54,250 nucleotides of DNA from Nonomuraea sp. MG754425 (GTDB lineage Bacteria > Actinomycetota > Actinomycetes > Streptosporangiales > Streptosporangiaceae): NCBI RefSeq assembly GCF_021699195.1, contig NZ_SSXE01000045.1, positions 1 through 54,250 of the forward strand, written 5' to 3'. The notes below the pieces were generated by a model. That model did no database searches. It had not been told where the DNA came from and saw only the letters and a list, made by a program, of their open reading frames with translations. The translations under genes and the position numbers were made by a program. The number at the start of each line of letters is the position of its first letter. The first letter of the stretch is position 1. Positions 42,542-51,232 of this stretch are shown here, piece after piece.

Positions 42542-43354
42542 GTGCGGGGAACGTCATACGTACCGGCTGGTAGCCCATTTCCCGGAACCCAGGAGTCGCG
42601 TGTGCTGCCCATTCCGGCCGAGGAACTGAACGGCTCGGGGACGCTCGGGCCGTACTGGACCTTCTACCGCGCCGTCGCCGCCGAACAACTCAACCGATGG
42701 CTTCCAGGTGATCCCTCCGTGATCCTCGATCTCTCCGGCGGCCGTGGGAGGTGGTCCGGCCAGGCCGCCAGGCTGGGGCACCGGGTGATCGAGGTGCTCG
42801 ACTTCCGCCGGAACGCCGTCGACGGGCAGTCCCGGCTGCGCGACGCCGACCGCGTCCGGCACGTGCGCTCCGACGATCTGGCGTTCCTGCCCGACGCCAG
42901 CGTCGACGCGGTGCTCGCCGAGGAGCGGGTGCTGTCGATCGAACTGATGGCCGAGTCGGCGATGAACGACGTGGCCAGGGTGCTGCGCCCCGGCGGCCGG
43001 GCGCTCGTGTGCGTCGACTCGCTGGTGCTCGGCATGGCGATCCTGGCCGAGCAGGAGCAGTGGCAGCACCTGCGCCAGACCGGCGAGGTCATGCTGGTGC
43101 CCTGGCCCGACGGCAGCATCACGCGCTGCTTCAGCAGCGGCCAGTTGCGCGAGCTGCTGATCGGGGCCGGGCTGGAGGTGGAGTGGATGCGTCCGCGTAC
43201 CGTGCTGTCGCCGTCCACGGTCGACCACGTGCTGAGCTCCGACGCGCGGGCCCTCAACTACCTGGTGCGCACCGAGCTCGAGGCACAGCCCAACGACGAC
43301 GACACCGTGGGCATCCATCTGGTGGCCAGCGCCCGCCGTCCGCAGGAGGGGTGA
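42542..43354 (+). CDS. SAM-dependent class I methyltransferase
   Basis: The product is 270 residues from GTG 42542 (AGGAAGGA four bases upstream); GTG 42602 (AGGAG seven bases upstream) gives 250 residues and starts nearer the domain. Motif I is [20 protein letters not shown], less standard than DxGxGxG but in position. An acidic residue ([13 protein letters not shown]) ends the second strand, and [20 protein letters not shown] and [18 protein letters not shown] match motifs IV-V. The substrate is unknown. It is divergent from sigR; its 5' end overlaps the weaker SigR-like promoter match. Confidence 0.8.
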   Translation: MRGTSYVPAGSPFPGTQESRVLPIPAEELNGSGTLGPYWTFYRAVAAEQLNRWLPGDPSVILDLSGGRGRWSGQAARLGHRVIEVLDFRRNAVDGQSRLRDADRVRHVRSDDLAFLPDASVDAVLAEERVLSIELMAESAMNDVARVLRPGGRALVCVDSLVLGMAILAEQEQWQHLRQTGEVMLVPWPDGSITRCFSSGQLRELLIGAGLEVEWMRPRTVLSPSTVDHVLSSDARALNYLVRTELEAQPNDDDTVGIHLVASARRPQEG

Positions 43355-43444
43355 CCCGCCGGGGCCGTCGCGCCGCCGTTCCTCGTGTCCGGCGGCGTGC
43401 GCTCCGCGGCTGCTCGCAGGCTCCTGGAGCCCGCGCCCGTCACC

Positions 43445-43777
43445 TCAGCGGCGGCGCTCCTGCTTGCCCTGGCACTGCACGCAGCGCGCGGCCTCCGGGC
43501 GGGCCTCCAGGCGGCCGTCCGGCACCGGCTTGTCGCAGTCGGCGCACCTGCCGTACACGCCTTCCTCGATCCGCCTGATCGCCGCGGTGATCGCCTGGCG
43601 CTGCGTGGTGGCCACGGTCAGCATGGCCCTGGCATGGTCGGCGTCGGTCAGGTCGGAGCCGCCGTCCGCCGCGGAGTGCTCGCGTACGGCGACGGGGTCG
43701 CCCTGGAGGACGCCGATCGAACGATCTAGTTCCACGAGCATTTCTTCGAGCCGCTCACGAGCGGTCGTGTCGTCCAC
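43445..43777 (-). CDS. DksA/TraR-type zinc-finger protein
   Basis: The product is 110 residues from GTG 43777 with GGAGG nine bases upstream. An N-terminal helical part (VDDTTARERLEEMLVELDRS) precedes the C4 zinc finger: CADC in GVYGRCADCDKPVPDGRLEA, then CVQC in PEAARCVQCQG, giving C-x2-C-x17-C-x2-C. DksA/TraR proteins reach into the RNA polymerase secondary channel. The acidic coiled-coil tip needed for classical DksA action is not obvious in this short version, so the mode of action is open. Confidence 0.88.
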   Translation of the reverse strand: MDDTTARERLEEMLVELDRSIGVLQGDPVAVREHSAADGGSDLTDADHARAMLTVATTQRQAITAAIRRIEEGVYGRCADCDKPVPDGRLEARPEAARCVQCQGKQERRR

Positions 43778-43927
43778 GAATCCGCACCTCCGGTGAATGA
43801 GGGCAATCCGCGGCCAGGACTCCCCGGATGTCCCGCCCGGCGCATTAGGGGCATATTGGCGGTGACACCGAGTAAACGGATGCATCGCTTTCCTCACCGG
43901 ATGCCCGCTGCAAGCGCTCCTTACACC

Positions 43928-44671
43928 TCAGAAAAGGGCGGTTTCCTCCTCTTCTGGGAGAGGTTTGATGAGGTCCGGGCCATTGTTCCGGACGTTGTTG
44001 ACCTCCGTGGAGACCGCGTACGCCGTCAGCCGTCCCGACTCGGCGGGCACCAGCAGCCGGCCCGCCTCGGCGGTGTCGGTGAGCTTGGGGTCGAGCCAGT
44101 CGGCCCAGCGCTCCCGCTCGATCATCATGGGCATCCTGTCGTGGATGCGCCCGAGGTGGTCCTCGGCGTTCGTGGTGATGACGGTGCAGGTCACCAGCCA
44201 CTTGAGCGGGTCGTCGTCGTCGCGCGACGGGTCCTTCCAGAACTCGTACAGGCCCGCCATGGCCAGCACCCCGCCGTCGGCGGGATGGATGAAGTACGGC
44301 TGTTTCTTCTTCTCGCCCTCGACGGGCATCCACTCGAAGTAGCCGTCGGCCGGCAGCAGGCAGCGGCGCTTGGCGAACGCCTGGCGGAACGACGGCTTCT
44401 CGGCCAGCGTCTCGGCCCTGGCGTTGATCAGCCGGGAGCCGATCGACGGGTCCTTGGCCCACGGCGGCACCAGGCCCCACTTCACCACCCTGAGCTGCCG
44501 CACCGCCCGCTCGGCCTCCTTGGGCACGCGGCTCAGCACGGCGTAGACGTTCTTGGTGGGCGCGACGTTGTAGTCGGCGCCGAGTTCCTCGTCGGGCTCG
44601 GCGTCCTGCTCGACCTCGAACTCCTCGAGCAACTCGTGTTTCTTGCGCGCCGAGGCGTATCTACCGCACAT
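43928..44671 (-). CDS. SRAP-family protein (YedK/HMCES type)
   Basis: The product is 247 residues from ATG 44671. The start is certain because the N-terminal MCGRY carries the catalytic Cys2, which must be exposed after Met removal. Other active-site segments are YNVAPT, LINARAET, PADGYFEWMPV (Glu113) and HDRMPMMI (His). SRAP proteins link covalently to abasic sites in single-stranded DNA and protect them during replication. The long frame upstream is a shadow of aroA. A tandem-repeat region lies directly upstream, between this gene and aroA. Confidence 0.93.
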   Translation of the reverse strand: MCGRYASARKKHELLEEFEVEQDAEPDEELGADYNVAPTKNVYAVLSRVPKEAERAVRQLRVVKWGLVPPWAKDPSIGSRLINARAETLAEKPSFRQAFAKRRCLLPADGYFEWMPVEGEKKKQPYFIHPADGGVLAMAGLYEFWKDPSRDDDDPLKWLVTCTVITTNAEDHLGRIHDRMPMMIERERWADWLDPKLTDTAEAGRLLVPAESGRLTAYAVSTEVNNVRNNGPDLIKPLPEEEETALF

Positions 44672-44678
44672 GGCCCCA

Positions 44679-44708
44679 CACTGCCATGTCGTGCACTGCC
44701 ATGTCGTG
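44679..44708 (+). repeat. 15-bp tandem repeat, two copies
   Basis: CACTGCCATGTCGTG occurs twice in direct succession just upstream of the SRAP gene start on the minus strand. Confidence 0.85.
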
Positions 44709-44754
44709 CTTGCGGCCGCATGTCCGGCCGTGGTCCGCTCGCGTGTCCTTACGT

Positions 44755-44796
44755 CCGGCCGCGTGCCTTGCCTGGCCGGCCGCGTGCCTTGCCTGG
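44755..44796 (+). repeat. 21-bp tandem repeat, two copies
   Basis: Two perfect tandem copies of a 21-bp unit starting CCGGCCGCGTGCCTTGCC, followed by a partial third (CCGGCC). It lies in the 288-bp gap between the divergent SRAP and aroA genes. Related CCGGCCGT/CCGGTCGC pieces flank it, so the gap is low-complexity DNA built from slipped repeats. Confidence 0.85.
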
Positions 44797-44959
44797 CCGG
44801 CCGGCTGTGTCCGGTCGCGTGCGGGTGTGGGCTCCCCGTGCGTGCATGGCTGTGCCGTGGGGGCGCTGTCGGTGGTGGTTGTCCACAGGGAGCGACAGCG
44901 TGCCAGTCGTTGTCCACAGGCTGTGACCTCAGCCGCGTCACGGCCAGTACTCTTTGACC

Positions 44960-46240
44960 ATGCCCGCTCCGCACTGGCCCGCACCGACGGCGACCACCCC
45001 GGTCACCGCCACCGTCCCGCTGCCCGGCTCCAAGTCGGTGACCAACCGCGCGCTCCTGCTCGCCGCGCTCGCCGACGGTCCGGGAGTCGTGCGCCAGGCG
45101 CTGCGCAGCCGCGACGCCGATCTCATGGTGTCTGCGCTGCGGGCCCTGGGAGCGAGGCTGGAGTCCACGCGGGAGACCTCCGCGGGGGTCGACTGGCAGG
45201 TGACACCGGGCCCGGTCCGTGGCGGCGCGCACGTCGACGTGGGCCTGGCGGGCACGGTCATGCGGTTCGTGCCCCCGATGGCCGCGCTGGCCGACGGGCC
45301 GGTCTCGTTCGACGGCGACCCGCACGCCCGCAAGCGCCCGATGGGGCCGATCCTCGACGCCCTGCGCTCGCTCGGGGCGCGGATCGACAACGACGCCCTG
45401 CCGTTCACGATCAGCGGGCCGATGGCGGGCGGTGAGGTCACGCTCGACGCCTCGGGCTCGTCGCAGTTCGTCTCGGGCCTGCTGCTGACGGCCGCGCGCT
45501 TCGCGAAGGGCATCACGATCCGGCACGTGGGCCCGCCGGTGCCCTCGCAGCCGCACATCGAGATGACCGTCGAGATGCTCAGGGCGGTGGGCGTCCGGGT
45601 CGACACCGGTGAGCGCGACGTGTGGCGGGTGGAGCCCGGCCCGATCGCGGCCAGAGACATGACGGTGGAGCCCGACCTGTCCAACGCGGCCCCGTTCCTG
45701 GCGGCGGCGCTGGTGACGGGCGGCTCGGTCACGATCCCCGCCTGGCCGGTCCACACCACGCAGGCCGGCGACGCGCTGCGCGACCTTCTCACCACGATGG
45801 GCGCCACGGTCACCCGGTCTCCCGCGAGCGCCACCGACCTGGTGGTCACGGGCACGGGCCGGGTCGACGGCCTCGACGCCGACCTCCACGAGGTGGGCGA
45901 GCTGACCCCCACGATCGCCGCGCTGGCGGCGCTGGCCTCGACGCCGAGCCGCATCCGGGGCGTCTCCCACCTGCGCGGCCACGAGACCGACCGCCTCGCC
46001 GCGCTCGCCACCGAGATCAACCGCCTCGGCGGCGACGCCGAGGAGACCGACGACGGCCTGATCATCCGTCCCCGCCCGTTGCACGGCGGCACATTCCACA
46101 GCTACGACGACCACCGCATGGCCACGGCCGGAGCGGTGCTCGGCCTGGCGGTGCCGGGGGTCGAGGTGGAGAACATCGCGACGACGGCCAAGACACTGCC
46201 GGAGTTCGTCCAGATGTGGACGGCGATGCTGGACGCGTGA
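44960..46240 (+). CDS. aroA: EPSP synthase (3-phosphoshikimate 1-carboxyvinyltransferase)
   Basis: AroA joins PEP to shikimate-3-phosphate in the shikimate pathway to aromatic amino acids. The product is 426 residues from ATG 44960; a TTG two codons earlier is less likely. Conserved segments are [37 protein letters not shown], the Arg/Lys cluster [60 protein letters not shown] and [12 protein letters not shown]. It is followed by a 664-bp gap and then rsgA, a neighbour it also has, from memory, in mycobacteria. Confidence 0.96.
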   Translation: MPAPHWPAPTATTPVTATVPLPGSKSVTNRALLLAALADGPGVVRQALRSRDADLMVSALRALGARLESTRETSAGVDWQVTPGPVRGGAHVDVGLAGTVMRFVPPMAALADGPVSFDGDPHARKRPMGPILDALRSLGARIDNDALPFTISGPMAGGEVTLDASGSSQFVSGLLLTAARFAKGITIRHVGPPVPSQPHIEMTVEMLRAVGVRVDTGERDVWRVEPGPIAARDMTVEPDLSNAAPFLAAALVTGGSVTIPAWPVHTTQAGDALRDLLTTMGATVTRSPASATDLVVTGTGRVDGLDADLHEVGELTPTIAALAALASTPSRIRGVSHLRGHETDRLAALATEINRLGGDAEETDDGLIIRPRPLHGGTFHSYDDHRMATAGAVLGLAVPGVEVENIATTAKTLPEFVQMWTAMLDA

Positions 46241-46904
46241 TGACCGTGCTGAGCAGGGCCGAAGGCGGCCGTCTTCCGGGGTGCTGGTTTCGCCCGGGGC
46301 TCGTCGGGCACCTCGAAGGAGGGCGGCTCGCCGTGACGACGTGCTGCCCGCATGGCGACGAGAAGATCCACCGGCACGACGCCGCCGCCCGTCCGGACCG
46401 GGGCGGCGGGTACCCGACCGACACCGGCTACATCTCCACGTACACCACCGGCACCCGAACTGTCGGCACGCGCATCGGCGACCTCCGAACCGTCAGCACG
46501 CACGCCACGGGCGCGACCCGCGCGTACCGGCCCGGCGTGGGTCGCAGCCACGCGCACCGGTGCCGGCCCGCTCACGACCCGTTCCGCCGATCAGGGTTCG
46601 ACCGATTCCGACGGCTCCGGCGGCGCACCACCCGCACCGACACCACCACCCGTTCCGGCGGCGGCACCCCCGTCGTCCGCAAGCGCACCGCCGATCTCGC
46701 CATCGGCGTGGCACGGCGGTGGGAGATCGCGGGCGGCGCGAGCCGTGCCGGCCGGTACCGTCACGGCTGCCGACCGGTGGCTGAGGCACCATGGAGAGGC
46801 GGCCTCCGCCGCCTCGTCCGACAACATCGAGATCACCGGCGGCGCGCGGTCATGTCACCGCCGGCACAGGCACAGAGGGGAAGCGAGCGTATGGGAGCGG
46901 ACCG
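46241..46904. other. 664-bp gene-poor region between aroA and rsgA
   Basis: Several frames are open because of high GC, but their translations are low-complexity Arg/Thr/Pro/Ala strings with no domain, and the short CG-rich repeats (ACCGGCAC, CGCACG, ACCGAC variants) read equally on both strands. I see no gene I can support. The region may be decayed coding DNA. A mini-frame ATGGGAGCGGACCGCTGA (46891-46908) overlaps the proposed rsgA start. Confidence 0.5.
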
Positions 46905-47972
46905 CTGAGGAAGCGGGAGTACGACGAGGACGACGTACGGGTCAGGCCGGGCAAGGGTTCCCGCCCTCGGACCCGGATTCGTCCTGCGCACGAGAATGCG
47001 GTGGAAGGCTTCGTGGTCGCCGTGGACCGGGGCCGCTACACCACGCTGGTCGAGCCCGAACGTCCGAAGGGCTCGGCCCAGAAGCGCAAGCCGCCCCAGC
47101 GCCGGCTCGTGGTCGCCATGAAGGCCCGCGAGCTGGGTCGTAAGGGCATCGTCGTGGGCGACAGGGTGGCGCTGGTCGGCGATGTCTCGGGCCGTCCCGA
47201 CACGCTGGCGAGGGTCGTCCGCGTGGAGCCCCGTACGTCGATGTTGCGCCGTTCGGCCGACGACACCGAGGACACCGACGGCATCGAGCGGCCGGTCGTG
47301 GCCAACGCCGACCAGCTCGTCATCGTGACCGCCCTGGCTGACCCGCCGCCGCGTCCACGCATGATCGACCGGATCCTGGTCGCGGCCTTCGACGCCGAGA
47401 TCGACACCCTGCTCTGCCTCACCAAGTCCGACCTCGCGCCGCCGAATGAGCTGGTGGCCCTGTACGAACCGCTGGGCGTGTCGCACGTGGTGGTCCACAA
47501 GGGCGGTTCGCTGGACGAGTTGCGCGACCACCTCGCCGGCCGCATCAGCGTCCTGGTGGGCCATTCGGGCGTCGGCAAGTCGACGCTGGTCAACGCCCTG
47601 GTCCCCGATGCCAACCGCGCCGTCTCCCAGGTCAACGCGGTCACCGGCCGGGGCCGCCACACCTCCACCTCGGCCGTGGCGCTGGAGCTGCCGGAAGGCG
47701 GCTGGATCATCGACACGCCCGGCGTACGCAGCTTCGGGTTGGCGCACGTGTCGGTGGAGACGGTGCTGGCGGCCTTCCCCGACCTGGTGCAGGGCACGGT
47801 CGACTGCCCGAAGGGCTGCACGCACCTGGCCGACGGCTGCGCGCTCGATGCCTGGGTCGCGGCCGGCAACGCCGATCCGGCCCGGCTGGAGTCGCTGCGC
47901 CGCCTGCTGTCCAGCCGCGACGGAACGCCGGAGGACTCGTCCACGACCCGCCGCGAAACCGTCCCCGACTGA
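46905..47972 (+). CDS. rsgA: Ribosome small-subunit GTPase RsgA, probable CTG start
   Basis: RsgA is a circularly permuted GTPase that checks late 30S assembly. The motif order is permuted as expected: LTKSDLAPPNELVAL (G4), then P-loop GHSGVGKST (G1), a RGRHTST switch (G2) and DTPGVRSFG (G3). The C-terminal zinc finger CPKGCTHLADGC follows. An N-terminal OB fold is at about residues 25-110. The only standard in-frame start is ATG 46791, but codons 46791-46904 have ordinary non-coding third positions. From memory, family proteins begin about RRYG-x-DEDD, which fits CTG 46905 (LRKREYDEDDVRVRP), with GGGAG seven bases upstream. That gives 355 residues. Confidence 0.88.
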   Translation: MRKREYDEDDVRVRPGKGSRPRTRIRPAHENAVEGFVVAVDRGRYTTLVEPERPKGSAQKRKPPQRRLVVAMKARELGRKGIVVGDRVALVGDVSGRPDTLARVVRVEPRTSMLRRSADDTEDTDGIERPVVANADQLVIVTALADPPPRPRMIDRILVAAFDAEIDTLLCLTKSDLAPPNELVALYEPLGVSHVVVHKGGSLDELRDHLAGRISVLVGHSGVGKSTLVNALVPDANRAVSQVNAVTGRGRHTSTSAVALELPEGGWIIDTPGVRSFGLAHVSVETVLAAFPDLVQGTVDCPKGCTHLADGCALDAWVAAGNADPARLESLRRLLSSRDGTPEDSSTTRRETVPD

Positions 47973-48134
47973 CGCACCCCGAACCGGCACCGGCCACGCA
48001 CCGAGGACCACCGCGTTGGCCTTGGCATGCTCACCAGCCGGCCCGCGACCACCGCCTTCCGGAAGTCGGGCAAGACACCCGAACCCGGGTGTCCACCGAC
48101 TCCACGAAACCCAGGCGACCGAAGGCCGCCCCGG

Positions 48135-48590
48135 TCAGGTGTCCGTCGGCCGGTTCGGGCGGAGGGTCCAGGTGACGGTCAGGGACGAGACCACGACACC
48201 GCCGGCGTCAGTGAGCGAGACCGCCACGTCGAACACGGGCCGCTCCCCCGCGTCCAGCCTGGCCACGATCTCCTCACGGTCGGCCAGCATCCGGGCCTCG
48301 GCCCGCACCTCCCCCAGCGCCACCTTCCGGTACTCGATGGTGGCCGTCGTGGGCAGCGGCACCGCCCGGCTGAGCTGGTCACCCAGGGCCGACAGCACGG
48401 CGGCCCCCGACGCGGACTCCGCGAGCGTGAAGAGCACCCCGGCGTGCGGCCCGGACACGTGGTTGCGCAGATCCGGACGATCGGGCACGTGACACACCGC
48501 ACGCCCGTCCCCGACCGCGTCGAAAACGATGCCCAGAGTCCGGGCAAACGGGACTGTATCCAGCAGGAGTCCACCGACATCTAGCGACAT
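48135..48590 (-). CDS. Hotdog thioesterase (PaaI/DUF4442-like)
   Basis: The product is 151 residues from ATG 48590; in-frame ATGs at 48599 and 48623 are alternatives and none has a strong ribosome site. The hotdog core shows VPFARTLGIVFDAVGDG, the family turn LRNHVSGPHAGVLFTLAESA and the strand TATIEYRKVALGEVRAEA. Proteins of this type hydrolyse acyl-CoA or related thioesters. The substrate is unknown. The gene is divergent from hisN, about 100 bp away. Confidence 0.8.
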   Translation of the reverse strand: MSLDVGGLLLDTVPFARTLGIVFDAVGDGRAVCHVPDRPDLRNHVSGPHAGVLFTLAESASGAAVLSALGDQLSRAVPLPTTATIEYRKVALGEVRAEARMLADREEIVARLDAGERPVFDVAVSLTDAGGVVVSSLTVTWTLRPNRPTDT

Positions 48591-48689
48591 GCTGGACATG
48601 CTACTCGCCAGTAACTGGACCATGAGTTACCAGAAAAGGGGCGCTGGTGGCTGATGTTCTGTATACCCGACACGGTAGCGTGGGCGATC

Positions 48690-49487
48690 GTGCAGGGTTA
48701 TACCGATGATCTTCGTCTCGCGCATGTCATGGCCGACGCCGCCGACGATCTGACCATGCGACGGTTCAAGGCGGTCGACCTGAAGGTCGAGACCAAACCC
48801 GACCTGACGCCGGTCAGCGACGCCGACCGTACGGTTGAGGAGGCCATCCGGGGCACGCTGCGCCGTGCCCGGCCACGCGACGCGGTGGTGGGCGAGGAGT
48901 TCGGCAAGACCGGGTGGGGCGCCCGGTCCTGGATCATCGACCCCATCGACGGCACCAAGAACTACGTGCGCGGCGTCCCCGTCTGGGCCACGCTGATCGC
49001 GCTCATGGAGTACGGCAAGGTCGTCGTCGGCCTGGTGTCGGCCCCCGCCCTCGGCCGGCGGTGGTGGGCCGCGACCGAGGGCGGGGCGTGGACGGGCAAG
49101 AGCCTGACCAAGGCCAGCCGCATGCAGGTGTCCTCGGTGTCCGCCCTGGAGGACGCCTCGTTCTCGTACTCGAGCTTCGGTGGCTGGGAGAAGGCCGGCA
49201 AGCTCGACAACTTCCTCGACCTCAGCCGCGCCTGCTGGCGCACGCGGGCGTACGGCGACTTCTGGTCGCACATGATGGTCGCCGAGGGCTCGGTGGACCT
49301 GTCGGCCGAGCCGGAGCTGTCCCCGTGGGACATGGCCGCGCTCACCGTGATCGTCGAGGAGGCCGGCGGTGTCTGGACCGACGTCTCCGGGGTGAAGGGC
49401 CTGGAGGGCGGCAGCCTCGTCTGCACGAACGGCACCCTGCACGACGAGGTGATCAACCGCCTCACCGGCACCTCGATCAGGAGCTAG
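48690..49487 (+). CDS. hisN: Histidinol-phosphatase of the inositol monophosphatase family
   Basis: HisN removes phosphate from histidinol phosphate in histidine synthesis of actinomycetes. The product is 265 residues from GTG 48690; TAGCGT nine bases upstream looks like a -10, so the mRNA may be leaderless. The metal sites of the IMPase fold are present: VVGEEFG, WIIDPIDGTKNYVRGVPVWA and late LSPWDMAALTVIVEEAGG. From memory, ADAADDLTMRRFKAVDLKVE and KPDLTPVSDADRTVEE closely resemble Streptomyces HisN, which favours it over plain inositol phosphatase. Its stop codon overlaps, in antisense, that of the next gene. Confidence 0.87.
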   Translation: MQGYTDDLRLAHVMADAADDLTMRRFKAVDLKVETKPDLTPVSDADRTVEEAIRGTLRRARPRDAVVGEEFGKTGWGARSWIIDPIDGTKNYVRGVPVWATLIALMEYGKVVVGLVSAPALGRRWWAATEGGAWTGKSLTKASRMQVSSVSALEDASFSYSSFGGWEKAGKLDNFLDLSRACWRTRAYGDFWSHMMVAEGSVDLSAEPELSPWDMAALTVIVEEAGGVWTDVSGVKGLEGGSLVCTNGTLHDEVINRLTGTSIRS

Positions 49488-51169
49488 CCCCGACGGCTCA
49501 GCAACCCGGCCCGCGACCGGATGGACTCGGTGGCGGCGTTCAGCTCGCGCTCGTCGGCGAGGGTCACGTTCCCCTCGTAGGTGACCCCGCCGGGCGGGTC
49601 GTCGTGGCCGAGGGGGTCGGCGTCCCAGAAGTTGCCCCGGAAGACGACGTCCTCCAGCGGCGGACCCACGTGCAGGACAGAGGTGTTGTCGGCGCGCATG
49701 ACGACGTTCTCCTCGACCGTCACGCCGTTGGCCCCGTAGTCGAGATAGAGCCCGAAGTTGTACGGCGTGCGGGTGTCCATGATCACGTTGCCACGCACCT
49801 CGGCCCCACCGCTCTGCGGCCCGCTCAGGTACACCCCGCCCCCGTCGGCCAGCACCCGCATGGTGTCCACGGTCAGGTTGCGCAGGATCCGGGTGCCCTC
49901 GCCCGGCCCGGCCACGATGCCGCAGTGCGGCACCTCGGTGACCTCGTTGTGCGCGACCACGCACCCCTGCGTGTCGGTCACGGCGATGCCCGGCGAGCCG
50001 CTGAACTCCAGCCCGACGCGCCGCACCCGATTGTCCTCGACGAGGGTCGCCCGGCTGCCGGACACCACGATGCCCCCGGCCGACAACGTGTCGAACTCGC
50101 ACCCCCGCACGGTGAGCCCGTCGCCGCCGGAGACGCCCAGCCCGGAGGCCCCGAAGCGGGTGAACCGGCAGCCCTCGATCTTCACGCCGGACGCGTCCTC
50201 GAACCGCACGCAGGCGGGAATCGTGACGGAATCCGTCGGATACGTCACGGAGGCGCCCTCGCCCAGCACGGCCGTCTCGACGCCGCCGCCCTCGTAGTAG
50301 CCGCTGCCGTGGTAGTGCACGAACCCCTCGGGACGGCCGGGCCGCGACCAGGTGGCGTCGGCGAACACCAGGCCCAGGAACGCCACCTCCCGCGCCCCCG
50401 TGACGCGGACGAGCGTCTCCAGGACCGGCGCGACCACGCTCGTGACCGCCGGGTCCTCCCCCGGCAGCGGCAGGTAGCGCAGCACGTGGCCGCCGGGCCG
50501 GGACCGGTCGAGCACGAAGGTGCCGGGCTCGCGCAGGAAGCTCGGCTCGTTCTCGATCGCCGTGGGCAGGCCGGGCCCCCGGGAGGTGGCGCCGTCCCAG
50601 GTGGAGTTGTACAGCTCGGTCGCCCAGCCGAACCCCGGCTGCGCCATGGTGATCACCGTCCGGTCGCCGTCGGCCGCCGCGCCGGCCATCGGCAGCCGCG
50701 CCTCCGTCCAGGGGTAGACGCCCCGGTGGACGAACTCGGCGTCGCGCCAGCCGCGCGGCTCGGGGCTGTCCGTGACGTATCCCTCCGGGGTCGCGCTGGC
50801 CGCCCCGGGCAGCCCGGGGACGGAGGCGCGGGCGGCCCGGCGGCCGTCCACGTAGAGCTGGCGGGTCTCCAGGTCGCCGACCTCGGCCAGCCAGACGCCG
50901 TCGCGCTCCCGCCAGCCCGAGATCGACCGGCCACCGCTCAGCACGACCTCCTCGGCCGAGGCGGTGCCATGGCCGTACGCCTGGTAGACCGTCCCGGAGT
51001 CGGCCTCGGTGAGCTCGAACGTCCGGGTCAGCACGTGGGTGCCGCCCCGCAGCACGACGGTCCCGCCGTGCGTCTCGCGAGCCGCCGACCGGGCACGTTC
51101 GAGGGTGCGGAACGGGCGCTCGGCCGAGCCGGGCCAGGAGTCGTCGCCTTCGGGGGAAACGTGGAACAT
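49484..51169 (-). CDS. Right-handed parallel beta-helix repeat protein
   Basis: The product is 561 residues with TGGAGG six bases before the ATG. No signal peptide is visible (start MFHVSPEGDDSWPGSAERPF), so it is cytoplasmic or exported by another route. Residues about 250-520 contain repeats of the pectin-lyase-like helix: VRFEDASGVKIEGCRFTRFG, LTVRGCEFDTLSAGGIVVSG, ATLVEDNRVRRVG and GVTVEENVVMRADN. The N-terminus (PEGDDSWPGSAERPFRTLER) is typical of glycan-active members. Such proteins often bind or cleave polysaccharides. No catalytic site is assigned. It is divergent from a TetR gene across a 34-bp inverted repeat, which suggests inducible control. Confidence 0.85.
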   Translation of the reverse strand: MFHVSPEGDDSWPGSAERPFRTLERARSAARETHGGTVVLRGGTHVLTRTFELTEADSGTVYQAYGHGTASAEEVVLSGGRSISGWRERDGVWLAEVGDLETRQLYVDGRRAARASVPGLPGAASATPEGYVTDSPEPRGWRDAEFVHRGVYPWTEARLPMAGAAADGDRTVITMAQPGFGWATELYNSTWDGATSRGPGLPTAIENEPSFLREPGTFVLDRSRPGGHVLRYLPLPGEDPAVTSVVAPVLETLVRVTGAREVAFLGLVFADATWSRPGRPEGFVHYHGSGYYEGGGVETAVLGEGASVTYPTDSVTIPACVRFEDASGVKIEGCRFTRFGASGLGVSGGDGLTVRGCEFDTLSAGGIVVSGSRATLVEDNRVRRVGLEFSGSPGIAVTDTQGCVVAHNEVTEVPHCGIVAGPGEGTRILRNLTVDTMRVLADGGGVYLSGPQSGGAEVRGNVIMDTRTPYNFGLYLDYGANGVTVEENVVMRADNTSVLHVGPPLEDVVFRGNFWDADPLGHDDPPGGVTYEGNVTLADERELNAATESIRSRAGLLSRRG

Positions 51170-51185
51170 CGCGAACCTCCACTCT

Positions 51186-51219
51186 GTTTATGCCGTACAC
51201 GCAGTAGTACACCATAAAC
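51186..51219. promoter_or_regulatory. Inverted-repeat operator between beta-helix gene and TetR gene
   Basis: GTTTATG-CC-GTAC and GTAC-AC-CATAAAC form 13-bp arms with two mismatched bases around an 8-base spacer. The element sits 16 bp before the beta-helix start and 13 bp before the TetR start, a typical TetR operator position controlling both. Confidence 0.7.
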
Positions 51220-51232
51220 TTGGAGGATGCCA

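Noticed and set aside
46241..46904. Open frames on both strands between aroA and rsgA
   Set aside because: Low-complexity Arg/Thr/Pro translations, no domain and no consistent third-position bias. Reported as gene-poor instead.
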